From Arthrobacter sp. StoSoilB22 (GTDB lineage: Bacteria > Actinomycetota > Actinomycetes > Actinomycetales > Micrococcaceae), in contig NZ_AP024652.1 of assembly GCF_019977315.1 (NCBI RefSeq), positions 2,108,001-2,172,000 on the forward strand: a DNA stretch of 64,000 nt, in the 5' to 3' direction. The stretch's first letter is position 1, and each line of letters starts with the position of its first letter. A program made the position numbers and the translations under genes. Below are positions 43,522 to 52,957 of this stretch, in pieces. Below the pieces are notes generated by a model that saw only the letters and a program-made list of their open reading frames with translations, made no database searches and had not been told where the DNA came from.

Positions 43522-44931
43522 TCAGTTGAAGGTGAGACCAAGCAGGGCGTTTTCGGTGACTTCGGGCAGCGCGGGGTGAATCCAGTATTGATGGGCGGCG
43601 AATTGACGTACGTCGAGGTCGAAGGCCAGGACAGTGATCATTTGCTGGATCAGGGTGGATGCTTGTGGGCCCATGTAGTGGGCGCCGAGGAGTTTGCCGG
43701 TGTCCTGATCGGCTATCAGCTTGCAGATGCCGGTTGTGTCTTCCAGGGCCCACCCAAAGGCCACGTCCCCGTAGTCCTGGACTTTGACGGTGACGTTATG
43801 GCCGTGTTCGCGGGCTTGGGATTCGGTCATGCCTACCGTGGCAATCTGGGGATGCGTGAAAACGGCGGCGGGGACATGGCGGTGAGGCATTTCCTGAAGC
43901 TTGTTCGGGTTCAACAGATTGTGGCGGACGGCGCGCATCTCTGCGTTGGCTACATGCTTGAGCATGTAGGGCGAGGAGACGTCGCCAAGAGCCCACACGC
44001 CGTCGGCGGAGCTCGACCGGCCGTACTCATCGACCTTGATGCGCCCGTCATTGGTCATGTCGATCCCGCCGGAAGGTAGGTCCAGCAGGTCTCCGTTGGG
44101 GGTGCGCCCGGCGGCTACCAGCAGTACCTCCCCGGTGGCGGTGGAGCCGTCGTCGAGCCTGACGGAAATACCGTCATCGCTCTGATCGGCGCCAACGGTG
44201 GTCCTGCCGAACCGGACATCGAAGCGTTTGGCGGCCAGGGTGTTGAAACGATCGTGAAGGTCCTCATCGAGGTTCTTCAGGAGCGTGGAGCGGGCGATGA
44301 TTGTGACGTCCGTGCCAAGGGCGTCGAAGACGTGGGCGAACTCCATGGCAATGTAGCCTCCGCCAATGATCACCAGGGATTTGGGCAGCTGCGGAATCCG
44401 CATGATGTCCTCATTGGTGTGGTACCGCACGCCGGAGTCGGCGATGGCCCCGGGAATAACGGGTCGGGAGCCGGCCGCGACGACGATCCGGTCGCCCGAG
44501 ATGGTTCGCTGGTGGACCCCTTGGCCGGTTCGCAACGTACGATCACCAACGAAAACGGCGTGCTGGTCATAGACGTCGATGTTTGGGGTCTGCGGTCCGC
44601 GGCGATACTCTTCACCGGCAGCGGAGATGGCATCGATCCGGTTCCCGAAGATGCGGCTCACCATGCCTGGCCAGTCAACGGAGTTGACCTCAGCCTCCAA
44701 GCCCAGCCTTCCGGACTCCGCGGTCTGCAGTGCGACGTCGGCGGTGTGAACGTACATCTTCGTGGGGATGCAGCCTACGTTCAGGCAGGTCCCGCCGAAG
44801 GAAGCCTTCTCGATGATCGCGATCGATTGGTCCTCGAACCCGGGTCCGGGAATGGAATTCCCGGACCCGGTGCCGATGATCACCAGGTCGTAGTGTCGGT
44901 CTACGGCAGTCTTGCTGGCAGGGGTGTTCAT
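43522..44931 (-). CDS. mtr: mycothione reductase
   Basis: A 469-residue flavoprotein disulfide reductase that regenerates mycothiol from mycothione with NADPH. The FAD motif is LVIIGTGSGNSIPGPGF near residue 17, the redox disulfide is in GGTCLNVGCIPTKM near 45, the NADPH motif is LVIIGGGYIAMEFA near 170, and the C-terminal catalytic base is in HQYWIHPALPEVTENAL. The GTGSGNS variant and HQYWIHPA are characteristic of Mtr rather than lipoamide dehydrogenase. ATG 44931 has GAGGA 9 bases upstream. It ends convergently with the desaturase. Confidence 0.92.
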   Translation of the reverse strand: MNTPASKTAVDRHYDLVIIGTGSGNSIPGPGFEDQSIAIIEKASFGGTCLNVGCIPTKMYVHTADVALQTAESGRLGLEAEVNSVDWPGMVSRIFGNRIDAISAAGEEYRRGPQTPNIDVYDQHAVFVGDRTLRTGQGVHQRTISGDRIVVAAGSRPVIPGAIADSGVRYHTNEDIMRIPQLPKSLVIIGGGYIAMEFAHVFDALGTDVTIIARSTLLKNLDEDLHDRFNTLAAKRFDVRFGRTTVGADQSDDGISVRLDDGSTATGEVLLVAAGRTPNGDLLDLPSGGIDMTNDGRIKVDEYGRSSSADGVWALGDVSSPYMLKHVANAEMRAVRHNLLNPNKLQEMPHRHVPAAVFTHPQIATVGMTESQAREHGHNVTVKVQDYGDVAFGWALEDTTGICKLIADQDTGKLLGAHYMGPQASTLIQQMITVLAFDLDVRQFAAHQYWIHPALPEVTENALLGLTFN

Positions 44932-45090
44932 AAGGGTTGTCCTCGCTCTTGGTTGTTCCAACCCTACTGAACTCCAACCTCACGGTTAGCGCAGCCTTGG
45001 CCGGTAGCTTCGCGCGTCCGCGAAGCTCGAACACCCCTGGCGGGTTAACCGGAACTGACTGGCGACCACATCTATGTTGGCCCCGACGCC

Positions 45091-46050
45091 CTATGCGATG
45101 GGCGCGGGTGGTTGTTCTCCGCTCAACACTGCCAGTGCGTTATCAGCGGCGAGCATGGCCATGGCTGTGCGTGTCTCCACGGTGGCTGAGCCGAGGTGTG
45201 GCACGAGCGCAACATTGTCCAGCCCAAGAAGTTCGGGGTGAACGCTTGGCTCTTTCTCGAAGACGTCGAGCCCGGCACCGGCAATTACACCCTCTCGGAG
45301 GGCTGTTGCCAGCGCATCTTCATTCACGATGGGTCCGCGCGCAGTGTTGATGAGGAATGCAGAATTCTTCATTGCAGCGAGTTGTTCGGCCCCGATCAGG
45401 TGATGAGTGGCGGGACCGTACGGGCAGTGCAGGGAGACGACGTCGGCAACGGCCAGCAGCTCGTCGAGATCGACGCGTCGGGCGTCCAGTTCGGCGGCGA
45501 TTTGAGGATCGACTTCGCTGCGGGACTGGTAGACGATCTCCATGCCGAAGGCTTTGGCCCTCCGCGCGGTTGCTTGGCCGATGCCGCCCATGCCTACGAT
45601 GCCGAGGGTCTTGCCTTGCAGGCTGGACCCGAGGAGGAAGAACATGCCCCACTTCCAAGCTTGGCCGGAGCGGATGAGTCGTTCGCCCTCGCCGAGTCGT
45701 CGGGTTGCCATGAGGATGAGACCGAAGGCGATGTCCGCTGTTGCTTCGATGAGTACGCCTGGCGTGTTGGTGGCCACGACGCCCCGTTCGGTGCAGGCGG
45801 GCACGTCGATGTTGTCATAGCCGACGGCGACGTTCGCGACGACTTTGAGTTGCGGGCCGGCGGCGTCGAGCAGTTCTGCGTCGACGCGCTCGGTAAGCAG
45901 GGACACTATGGCATCGGCTCTGGCGACCCGGCGTAGGAGCTCGTCTCGCCCAATGGACTCCGGGCCACTCCAGGCATCTACTTCGTGTTCTGCGCGGAGC
46001 TTTTCGATGGCAGCGTCGGGGATGCGTCCCGTGACGACGACGCGGCTCAT
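45091..46050 (-). CDS. D-2-hydroxyacid dehydrogenase, glyoxylate/hydroxypyruvate reductase-like
   Basis: A 319-residue D-isomer dehydrogenase. The NAD(P) motif is LGIVGMGGIGQATARRA near residue 150, with SRSEVD after beta-2 (no acidic residue at the usual spot, so NADPH is likely). The catalytic Arg is in NTARGPIVNEDAL, Glu in DVFEKEPSVH and His in VPHLGSATVETR. It is most like glyoxylate/hydroxypyruvate reductases. Its ATG overlaps the aminotransferase stop (ATGA), so a 2-oxo acid made by transamination may be reduced next (inference). Confidence 0.88.
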   Translation of the reverse strand: MSRVVVTGRIPDAAIEKLRAEHEVDAWSGPESIGRDELLRRVARADAIVSLLTERVDAELLDAAGPQLKVVANVAVGYDNIDVPACTERGVVATNTPGVLIEATADIAFGLILMATRRLGEGERLIRSGQAWKWGMFFLLGSSLQGKTLGIVGMGGIGQATARRAKAFGMEIVYQSRSEVDPQIAAELDARRVDLDELLAVADVVSLHCPYGPATHHLIGAEQLAAMKNSAFLINTARGPIVNEDALATALREGVIAGAGLDVFEKEPSVHPELLGLDNVALVPHLGSATVETRTAMAMLAADNALAVLSGEQPPAPIA

Positions 46051-47246
46051 GCGGTCACCATCCAGTCGCGGAGGCGGCCAAGGCCGTCACGGATGTCAGC
46101 GACGTCGATGCCTGAGTAGGCGAGGCGGATGTACTGCCGCTCTTCTCCGGGTTGGCGTCGGCCGAAGTGCTCACGGGTGCAGAAGGAAACTCCGGTTTTG
46201 TAGAGGGCGTCGCTGGCGAAGTCGCCCACTGCCGTGTATCCCATCTTCTCCATGACGTCGGTGACGTCCGGGAACAGGTAGAACGTGGACTGCGGCACTG
46301 CGACGTGCATCCCGGGGACGGAGTTCACGAGCTCACAGGCAGCATCCCGGCGTTCACGCAGGATGTCCAACATCTGCTGGACGGGTTCCTGGGTGCCGCG
46401 GAGTGCTTCGATACCCGCCCACTGTACGTAGTGAGTGGTGCAGGATTCGTCGTTGGTGTTGAGGGTGCTGAGTACTTTGGCGATTTCGAGGGGCGCGACG
46501 GCGCAGCCGAGGCGTGAGCCTGTCATGGCGAACTTCTTGCTGAAGGTGTAGAGGATGACGGTTCGCTCGGCCATTCCCGGGATGGATGCGATTGAGCTGG
46601 AGACACCCTCGTAGCGGGTTTCGAAGTAGGCCTCGTCGGAGAGCACCCAGAGGTTGTGCTCTTGTGCGATGTGGGCGATGGCTTCACGTTCGGCCGTGGT
46701 GGACTCTGCAGAGATGGGGTTCTGTAGATCGTTGTAGATGATCGCTACGGTGTTCGGGGTGATGGAGGCACGTACCTGATCGAGGTCAATCGAGAAGCCC
46801 TGGCTGGTGGGGAGGTAGCGGTACGGTACCGCCGTGCCGCCGAGGTATTCGATCTGAGACTCGTAGATCGGGAATCCAGGGTTCGGGTAGAGCACTTCCT
46901 GTCCGGGGTTCATCACTGCCTGCAGGAACTTGGTGATGACGGGTTTGCCGCCGGTCATCACCACGACGTTGTCGGGGGAGAGGCTGATGCCGCGGCGTGA
47001 ACCGAGGTCCTCGGCGAGGGCTTCGCGCAGTTGAGGGATGCCGGGGCCGGGGCAGTAGCCCGTGTAGCCGTCAGCGATGGCTTTGGTCATAGCTTCGATG
47101 ATGTGCGGGGCGGTGGGGATGTTGATGTCGCCGAGGTGGAAGGGGAAAACCAGGTTTCCTTTGGCCTTCCAAGCCGCTGCCGCTTGGGCGACGCTAAAGG
47201 CGGTTTCGGTGCCAAGCCGGTCGAGTCGATGCGCGAGTTGCTGCAT
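46047..47246 (-). CDS. PLP-dependent class I/II aminotransferase
   Basis: A 399-residue fold-type I aminotransferase. Substrate and cofactor features are PFHLGDINIPTAPHI near residue 36, GYTGYCPGPGIPQLREAL, the Asn in IYNDLQNPI, the Asp/Tyr of LSDEAYFETRYEG, and the PLP lysine in YTFSKKFAMTGSRLG near 240. It resembles aspartate/aromatic-type enzymes, but HLGDINIPT is unusual, so the amino acid is not assigned. ATG 47246 has GAGGAG 9 bases upstream. It heads a two-gene operon behind the palindrome at 47301-47322. Confidence 0.87.
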   Translation of the reverse strand: MQQLAHRLDRLGTETAFSVAQAAAAWKAKGNLVFPFHLGDINIPTAPHIIEAMTKAIADGYTGYCPGPGIPQLREALAEDLGSRRGISLSPDNVVVMTGGKPVITKFLQAVMNPGQEVLYPNPGFPIYESQIEYLGGTAVPYRYLPTSQGFSIDLDQVRASITPNTVAIIYNDLQNPISAESTTAEREAIAHIAQEHNLWVLSDEAYFETRYEGVSSSIASIPGMAERTVILYTFSKKFAMTGSRLGCAVAPLEIAKVLSTLNTNDESCTTHYVQWAGIEALRGTQEPVQQMLDILRERRDAACELVNSVPGMHVAVPQSTFYLFPDVTDVMEKMGYTAVGDFASDALYKTGVSFCTREHFGRRQPGEERQYIRLAYSGIDVADIRDGLGRLRDWMVTA

Positions 47247-47300
47247 GCTGTGTACTCCTCGTTGAGTAAGGGTCTTTCGTAGACGCTAATACTAAACTAA

Positions 47301-47322
47301 TATATCAGTAGCGCTTGATATA
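47301..47322. promoter_or_regulatory. 22-bp palindrome in the aminotransferase promoter
   Basis: TATATCA-N8-TGATATA has perfect 7-base arms in an unusually AT-rich stretch (47285-47330), 54 bases upstream of the aminotransferase. It looks like an operator of a dimeric regulator. No regulator gene adjoins it. Confidence 0.6.
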
Positions 47323-47370
47323 ACTTAGGTACACCGGACCCTCCAGCCACTTCTGCCCTACAGTGGATGT

Positions 47371-48405
47371 ATGGCAGCCAGCCGCAATCCGCTTGATGAC
47401 CTGCGTGAAACCATTGGCCACTTGGCCAATCAGCTCAGGTTGTCCGGCTCGGAACGCGTGGACGATCTGATAGGTGATGTCACGGGCGCAAGGCCCGGGC
47501 CGGCCCGGCCACTTTCGGAGGTGCAGTCCGAACTGGACTCGCTGGTGGGCCTGGAGACCGTGAAGGAACAGGTGCGAGCCCTGGTCGCCTTGCTCCAAGT
47601 CCAGGCCCGCCGTAAGGCTCACGGCCTCCCGGAAGTTGCCACGTCTCAGCATTTGGTGTTTTTGGGAAACCCGGGGACGGGCAAGACCACCGTGGCCCGG
47701 CTCCTGGCCGAGATGTACCGCGCGGTGGGTTTATTGCAAAAAGGGCATTTGGTTGAGGTGGATCGCTCGGGCCTGGTAGGGCAGTATGTCGGGGCGACTG
47801 CCATCAAGACGGACCGCGTGATCCGACGAGCGCTCGATGGTGTCTTGTTCATCGACGAGGCCTACGCGCTGGCACCGGAAGATGGCCGAATGGACTTCGG
47901 CCCCGAGGCAATCGAGGTCTTGCTCAAGCGAATGGAGGATCACCGCCATCGGCTTGTGGTGATTGTGGCCGGCTACCCGCGCCTGATGGAAGCTTTTCTG
48001 CTTTCCAACCCCGGACTCCGTTCACGTTTCGCCCGGGAGATCACTTTCCCCAACTACTCCGTTGATGAGTTGCAGACCATATTCCACCGTATGCTGGCCC
48101 AGCATGAGTACATTTTGGAACCCGGCGCGGACCAGATGTTGCGTCGAATCCTTGCCGGGCTCCATGCCGGGGAGGACTCCGGTAACGCACGCTTTGCCCG
48201 CACGTTGTTCGAGCAGGCACTCAACCGACAGGCCCTGCGGCTCTCGCTTGATGAGGCTCAAAGTCTGGATGCACTCGATCGGGAGGCCGTCATGACCCTC
48301 ACCGGAGTAGACCTCGTCGAGGCAGCGCTGGCGTTGGGTGAAGAACCGGAACCTGAGCCGACGCCGGAACCGGAGCGGTCGCGCTGGTGGAGCTGGCTGG
48401 TCTGA
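47371..48405 (+). CDS. CbbX/SpoVK-like AAA+ ATPase
   Basis: A 344-residue AAA+ protein. Walker A is GNPGTGKTT (99-107), Walker B is GVLFIDEA (157-164), sensor 1 is in VVIVAGYP, and the arginine finger is in NPGLRSRFAREI. The fold resembles rubisco-activase CbbX and the EccA AAA domain. There is no rubisco or ESX gene nearby, so the client is unknown. The C terminus is an acidic EPEPEPTPEPE stretch ending in RSRWWSWLV, an aromatic tail that could act as a docking peptide. It ends convergently with a DUF808 gene. Confidence 0.85.
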   Translation: MAASRNPLDDLRETIGHLANQLRLSGSERVDDLIGDVTGARPGPARPLSEVQSELDSLVGLETVKEQVRALVALLQVQARRKAHGLPEVATSQHLVFLGNPGTGKTTVARLLAEMYRAVGLLQKGHLVEVDRSGLVGQYVGATAIKTDRVIRRALDGVLFIDEAYALAPEDGRMDFGPEAIEVLLKRMEDHRHRLVVIVAGYPRLMEAFLLSNPGLRSRFAREITFPNYSVDELQTIFHRMLAQHEYILEPGADQMLRRILAGLHAGEDSGNARFARTLFEQALNRQALRLSLDEAQSLDALDREAVMTLTGVDLVEAALALGEEPEPEPTPEPERSRWWSWLV

Positions 48406-48447
48406 GTGTTTTCGGGCGGTCGGTCCGCGTAATATCCGGCCGCAGCT

Positions 48448-48480
48448 GCGGCGTCCAGGCTCACCTCTACCGGACGCCGC
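48448..48480. terminator. hairpin between convergent genes
   Basis: GCGGCGTCC (48448-48456) and GGACGCCGC (48472-48480) form a perfect 9-bp stem with a 15-base loop between the AAA ATPase stop and the DUF808 stop. Confidence 0.6.
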
Positions 48481-48487
48481 AACAGTT

Positions 48488-49510
48488 CTAGGAGACCGGA
48501 TCCTCGTGGTTTTTCGCGGGCTTGTGTCCGGCGATCGCGGAACGGACGTCGCCTTCTTCGTGCCCCTCCTCCTTCTTGCCGAACGGCAGCACCTTCAGCA
48601 GCGGATGCAGGATGAGCATGATGACGAGGCCCCAGATGGCTCCCAGAATGGCCGAGCACAGCGTGTTCACCAGCCAGGCGAGGAAGCCGCCCACTACAGG
48701 GATCCCGGCGAAGGGTGACTCAAGTACATGAACCAAGTCGTAGGGAGCGTGCCAGCCGAGATCGTAGGCGCCCTGCAACATGATGTGACCGCCAACCCAC
48801 AGCATGGCGATGGTCCCGATGAGCGTGATGGCACCCAGGACGGCCGGCATGCCCTTGACGAGCAGGCGGCCGAAGCGCTGGGAACCCGCGGAGTCCTTGG
48901 TGGTCAGGTGCAGGCCGATGTCATCCATTTTGACGATGAGCCCTACCGCACCGTAAACGAGGACGGTGATGATTACTGCTACGACCACCAGGATGAAAGC
49001 CCTGACCCACAATGACTCAGCTGCTACCTCATTCATGGCGATGACCATGATCTCGCAGGACAGGATGAAGTCCGTGGTGATGGCGCCCTTGGTCACCTTG
49101 GCCTCGGCCTCGGGTCCGCGTTGAACGGCCGGCGCTTTCTCATGCTCGGAGTGGCCACGAAGTTTGTGCCAGACCTTCTCGGCGCCCTCGTAGCAGAGGT
49201 AAGTGCCGCCCAACATGAGGATGAACGGAATAACTCCCGGAATGAAGGCGCTGATCAGCAGCAACGCCGGGAGGATGATCACCAGCTTGTTCCGCAGTGA
49301 ACCCCAGAAGATCCGCTTGATCATGGGCAGTTCGCGGGACGGGTCCGCCCCGGACACGTACTGCGGAGTCACGGCGGCGTCGTCAATGACCACGCCGGCG
49401 GCTTTGGCCCCTGCTTTGGCTGCCCCTGCGGCGATGTCGTCGACGGATGCAGCCGCAATGCGGGCCAAGGCGGCAACATCGTCCAGAAGCGCTACCAGAC
49501 CGCCGCTCAT
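48488..49510 (-). CDS. DUF808 (YedI-type) inner-membrane protein
   Basis: A 340-residue integral membrane protein of DUF808. It starts with the family signature GGLVALLDDVAALARIAAASVDDIA and AKAAGVVIDDAAVTPQYV. About six to seven membrane helices follow, including LVIILPALLLISAFIPGVIPFILMLGG-type segments, and a charged His/Glu-rich tail. Function is unknown; E. coli YedI is the reference. ATG 49510 fits the conserved start; the frame stays open to 49555. Confidence 0.87.
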   Translation of the reverse strand: MSGGLVALLDDVAALARIAAASVDDIAAGAAKAGAKAAGVVIDDAAVTPQYVSGADPSRELPMIKRIFWGSLRNKLVIILPALLLISAFIPGVIPFILMLGGTYLCYEGAEKVWHKLRGHSEHEKAPAVQRGPEAEAKVTKGAITTDFILSCEIMVIAMNEVAAESLWVRAFILVVVAVIITVLVYGAVGLIVKMDDIGLHLTTKDSAGSQRFGRLLVKGMPAVLGAITLIGTIAMLWVGGHIMLQGAYDLGWHAPYDLVHVLESPFAGIPVVGGFLAWLVNTLCSAILGAIWGLVIMLILHPLLKVLPFGKKEEGHEEGDVRSAIAGHKPAKNHEDPVS

Positions 49511-49649
49511 AGAACCGCCCCGTCCTGCTGAGGGGTGGACAAGAGAGTATGGCAACCTAAGGAAAAACGCGTAATGGGCATGATCGGATTATATGTTGCG
49601 GTGACAAAGAGCAGATGGCCAAAACGCGCGCAAAGGGACAATGTCAGTC

Positions 49650-50645
49650 CTAGGTGCGGAAGGCCACACTGACGGTGCGGTTCCGGGGACGGTTCCGGGC
49701 CGGGACCCTGGTCACGCCGTTTCGCCTTTCACCCACGGTGTTCTCGATGCTGCCGATTCCCTCCACAGCCATCCGCACAACGTCGCCGGTCTTCAGAGGT
49801 GGGGGTGTCTTGGACCCGTTCCGTCCCCAGAGTTCAGCGAGGCAGCCGCTGCCGCAGGTTCCGGAGCCGAGGACGTCCCCCGGTCGCACTACCGAGTCCT
49901 GGGACGCGTAGGCAACCAGCTCAGCGAACGGCCAACCCATGTTGGACAGCAGATCCTGGCCTATGGGCTGCCCGTTGACTTCCACAGCCATGGAGATGGG
50001 GAGAAAGCCCTCATCGTCATGCAGGTGTTCGAACTCATCAGCAGTCACGATCCAGGGGCCCAAAGTATTTGCGAAATCTTTGCCCTTGCAGGGACCCAGG
50101 CTGACTTTCATTTCGCGGCGCTGAAGGTCCCTGGCGGACCAGTCATTGAGCACGGTGTAGCCAAAGATGTGCCGGTGGGCATCTGCCGCTGACAGGTTAC
50201 TGCCGTCGCTGCCCGGTACATGCCCGACGACGGCGGCTACCTCGGTCTCGAAGTCCAGTTCGCTGCATCCCGCCGGAATACTGATCACATCGCCTGTGCC
50301 TGTCACCGTGTGGGGGTTGGTGAAGTAGAACGTGGGTGCCTCGTACCATTCCGCAACAACGCCGGCCACGCCGTCGATGCTCTTCCTCACACCTTCCACA
50401 TGCTCTTCAAAGGCCACGAAGTCCCTGATGGTGGCAGGTACCAGCGGCGCCAGCAACTCTACGTCCGCAAGGGCAACCGAAGGTGCGCCGCGAAGCGTTT
50501 CCGCGGCGATCTCCAGCGTTCTTGCCAAACCGGCACTCAACAAGTGGTTAACGGTTTGTCCCTCCGGCAACCCGAAGCAACTGCCGTCATCCACGAACCC
50601 GGAGTATGTACCGCCATCGTGATTCCAGCGGGCGATCTTGACCAT
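49650..50645 (-). CDS. FAH-family hydrolase, operon end
   Basis: A 331-residue fumarylacetoacetate-hydrolase-like protein. The catalytic region shows RDFVAFEEHVEGVRK, metal ligands in ELDFETEVAAVVG, FGYTVLNDWSARDLQRREM and LGPWIVTADEFE, ending GSGTCGSGCLAELWG. The layout resembles true fumarylacetoacetases or ureidoglycolate-lyase-like members more than the small hydrolase at 31766. It is the last gene of the second aromatic operon, 8 bases after the amidohydrolase. The exact substrate is open. Confidence 0.83.
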   Translation of the reverse strand: MVKIARWNHDGGTYSGFVDDGSCFGLPEGQTVNHLLSAGLARTLEIAAETLRGAPSVALADVELLAPLVPATIRDFVAFEEHVEGVRKSIDGVAGVVAEWYEAPTFYFTNPHTVTGTGDVISIPAGCSELDFETEVAAVVGHVPGSDGSNLSAADAHRHIFGYTVLNDWSARDLQRREMKVSLGPCKGKDFANTLGPWIVTADEFEHLHDDEGFLPISMAVEVNGQPIGQDLLSNMGWPFAELVAYASQDSVVRPGDVLGSGTCGSGCLAELWGRNGSKTPPPLKTGDVVRMAVEGIGSIENTVGERRNGVTRVPARNRPRNRTVSVAFRT

Positions 50646-50653
50646 GTGTTTCC

Positions 50654-51730
50654 TTAGGTGGTGGGGCGGACGGCGAGGCTGGCCGCAGCGCTGATGCCGA
50701 GGCCGGAAGCGTTGCCGGCAAGAACTTTGGCGGCATCGGCCGCGGTGAATCCTGCTTCGCTAACTGCCCCGACGGGATCGCTGGAGCCCATGTCGAATGG
50801 ATAATCCGAGCCGAGCAGGACTTGCCCGGCGCCCGCCACCTCAACGAGGGCGCGCAGCTCGCGGGGGCTGTGCACCAGGGAATCGAAGAAGATCCTCTGA
50901 AGATACGTCGACGGCGGTTCGGCGCACCGCTGCGCCTCGGGGCGAACCTTCCAAGCGTGGTCCGATCGGCCAATGGTGGTGGGCAGGTAACCACCCCCGT
51001 GCGCGGCGAGGATCTTGAGGTCCGGGTGACGGTCCAGGACCCCGCTGAAAATCACGTGGGACAGCGCGACGGCGTTCTCTGCGGGCTGGGAGACCGTATT
51101 GGACAGGTAGAAGCGGTCCAGTCGTTCGTCCAGGGAGCAGCCAAAGGGGTGGAGGAACACGATTGCGTCCAGTTCCGCAGCCCGGTTCCAGAAAGGTTCC
51201 AGCCGCGGATCGGAGAGCTCAACAGTGCTGCGCTCCGGGTCCCCGGGCGTGGCAGCAAAAGAGCCGATCTCCACGCCCAGCAAGCCGCAGTCAAGAACAG
51301 CATGTTCCAAGGCCTCCACCATTAGCTGCGGATGTTGCAACGGAACCAAGCCCAGCCCGTTCAACCGTTCCGGTGCCTGCTGGACAAGATCCCGGACTGC
51401 CTCGTTTGTTTGCATGGCAAGCCGCAGTGCGAGCTCTTCCCCGGCAAAATAGTAGAAATGCGACGGCGACGGTGACACCAGTTGTACGTCCACTCCTTGG
51501 GCGTCCATGTCCGCCAGCCGGCGGTCAAGATCAGTGAGCTGCGGCCACCGTTCTTTGATCATGAGGCCGGAGTTCGCCATGGACTCGGGACCGTTCCGCC
51601 TGACTTCCAACGCCTGCAGTTCTGCGAAACCTTCAGGGTCAGCGGTGGCCACCAGCTGCTGCAAGGCCGGAATCAGAACGTGGGCATGGACATCCACAGT
51701 GGGCTGTTGGGCTGTTTCGATGTGGTTCAT
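50654..51730 (-). CDS. ACMSD-type amidohydrolase/decarboxylase
   Basis: A 358-residue amidohydrolase_2 protein. The metal ligands are H-x-H in VDVHAHVL (residues about 13-17), the His in AAHGGGYLPTTIGR near 245, and the Asp in LLGSDYPFDMG near 310. The family includes alpha-amino-beta-carboxymuconate-semialdehyde, gamma-resorcylate and 5-carboxyvanillate decarboxylases, so non-oxidative decarboxylation is the likely reaction. Its start overlaps the monooxygenase stop (ATGA), so it probably acts in the same pathway, on an aromatic acid or its ring-cleavage product. Confidence 0.85.
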   Translation of the reverse strand: MNHIETAQQPTVDVHAHVLIPALQQLVATADPEGFAELQALEVRRNGPESMANSGLMIKERWPQLTDLDRRLADMDAQGVDVQLVSPSPSHFYYFAGEELALRLAMQTNEAVRDLVQQAPERLNGLGLVPLQHPQLMVEALEHAVLDCGLLGVEIGSFAATPGDPERSTVELSDPRLEPFWNRAAELDAIVFLHPFGCSLDERLDRFYLSNTVSQPAENAVALSHVIFSGVLDRHPDLKILAAHGGGYLPTTIGRSDHAWKVRPEAQRCAEPPSTYLQRIFFDSLVHSPRELRALVEVAGAGQVLLGSDYPFDMGSSDPVGAVSEAGFTAADAAKVLAGNASGLGISAAASLAVRPTT

Positions 51731-52851
51731 GCGGGTTCCTTAAGCATGGTGGAGAGCGAGTTCATCAGGCCCGGAACATTTGCGTCCCTGACACCGTCCA
51801 GCATCCATTGACCAAGGTGGACTGAGGCTTTGACGACGGCCGTTGCCCTGTCCAGGCGGCGGTCCGCGAACTCCTTCCAGAGGGTTTCCGTGACGTGGTC
51901 CGCGGCGATCAACAGCTCCGCAAGTACCGCGGCGTCTTCCAAGGCCATGGCCGCGCCTTGCGCCACTGTTGGAGGGCAACTGTGCGCCGCGTCGCCAATG
52001 ATGACGGTACGGCCGCGGTTCCACGGTCCTTCCACCAGGTGCGAAGTGAACCACGTGTAGTTGATTCGCGCACTGTGGTCCAGGTTTGAGCGGATCTCGT
52101 TCCACGGGCCGCCGTAGGCGGCGGCGAGTTCGGCCATCACCTTGGGGCCGTCTTCCTGCTTGCGTTCCTGGGCCTTCTCCACGAGGTAGGCATAAATGGT
52201 GTCCGGGCCGGTGGGGCAGTAGCCGGCTATGAAACACGGCCCTCCGTAAGTGAGGTCGGTCCGGACCACTTCCCCAGGCCGTTCGACGAAGGCGCGCCAA
52301 ATACCCATTCCCGTAGGCTTGGGCTCCACCTCGATGCCGATCGCTTTGCGGACTGCGGAGTGCAGTCCATCTGCGCCGATCAGGAGGTCGTAGCCCGAGG
52401 TGCCGCCGTCGCCGGTGCGGACGGTGACGCTGCCGCCGTCGTCCTCTATGTCGGTGACGGTCTTGCCGTAACTGATGCGGGCACCTGCCTGCACGGCGCG
52501 TTCACGCAGGATGGCAGTCAGGTCCGGACGGTACATACCGAGCGTCGCCGGAAGGTCGTCGCCACCGGTCCGGATGTCGTCCAGGACGGCAATCACGGTA
52601 CCTGCGGGATCGGGGGCGCGCAGGCCGAGGGTGCTGAACGCGTACCCTTTCGCCTCCACGTCTTCCCAGACGCCAAGATCGCGCAGGACGCGCAGGGCAT
52701 TTCCCTGCAGTGTGATACCGGAGCCAAGGGTTTGTGGCTCGGTGGCCTTCTCCAGAACCTCCACCTCGATCCCGGCATCTGCCAGGAGGATCGCCGCAGT
52801 GAGGCCTGCAGCCCCTGCTCCGACGATTCCGACCTTCTGTACTGCTGCCAT
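51727..52851 (-). CDS. FAD-dependent aromatic monooxygenase, salicylate hydroxylase-like
   Basis: A 374-residue class A flavoprotein hydroxylase. FAD motifs are VGIVGAGAAGLTAAILLADAG near residue 6, the DG motif LIGADGLHSAVRKAI near 160, and GRTVIIGDAAHSCPPTVAQGAAMALEDA near 280. ATG 52851 has AAAGGAG 6 bases upstream; ATG 52878 is less well placed. It is only loosely similar to the hydroxylase at 36107-37357. It should add a hydroxyl group to prepare the ring for the extradiol-type dioxygenase of this operon. Confidence 0.86.
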   Translation of the reverse strand: MAAVQKVGIVGAGAAGLTAAILLADAGIEVEVLEKATEPQTLGSGITLQGNALRVLRDLGVWEDVEAKGYAFSTLGLRAPDPAGTVIAVLDDIRTGGDDLPATLGMYRPDLTAILRERAVQAGARISYGKTVTDIEDDGGSVTVRTGDGGTSGYDLLIGADGLHSAVRKAIGIEVEPKPTGMGIWRAFVERPGEVVRTDLTYGGPCFIAGYCPTGPDTIYAYLVEKAQERKQEDGPKVMAELAAAYGGPWNEIRSNLDHSARINYTWFTSHLVEGPWNRGRTVIIGDAAHSCPPTVAQGAAMALEDAAVLAELLIAADHVTETLWKEFADRRLDRATAVVKASVHLGQWMLDGVRDANVPGLMNSLSTMLKEPA

Positions 52852-52957
52852 CTTAGACTCCTTTGTGGTGACGGCCATACTGCCTATTGTGCTGCTTCTC
52901 GCGCGAGGCTGTTTCTGCCCTGGGCTACTTCGGCTGTGACACCGGAGGGCGGACCAG

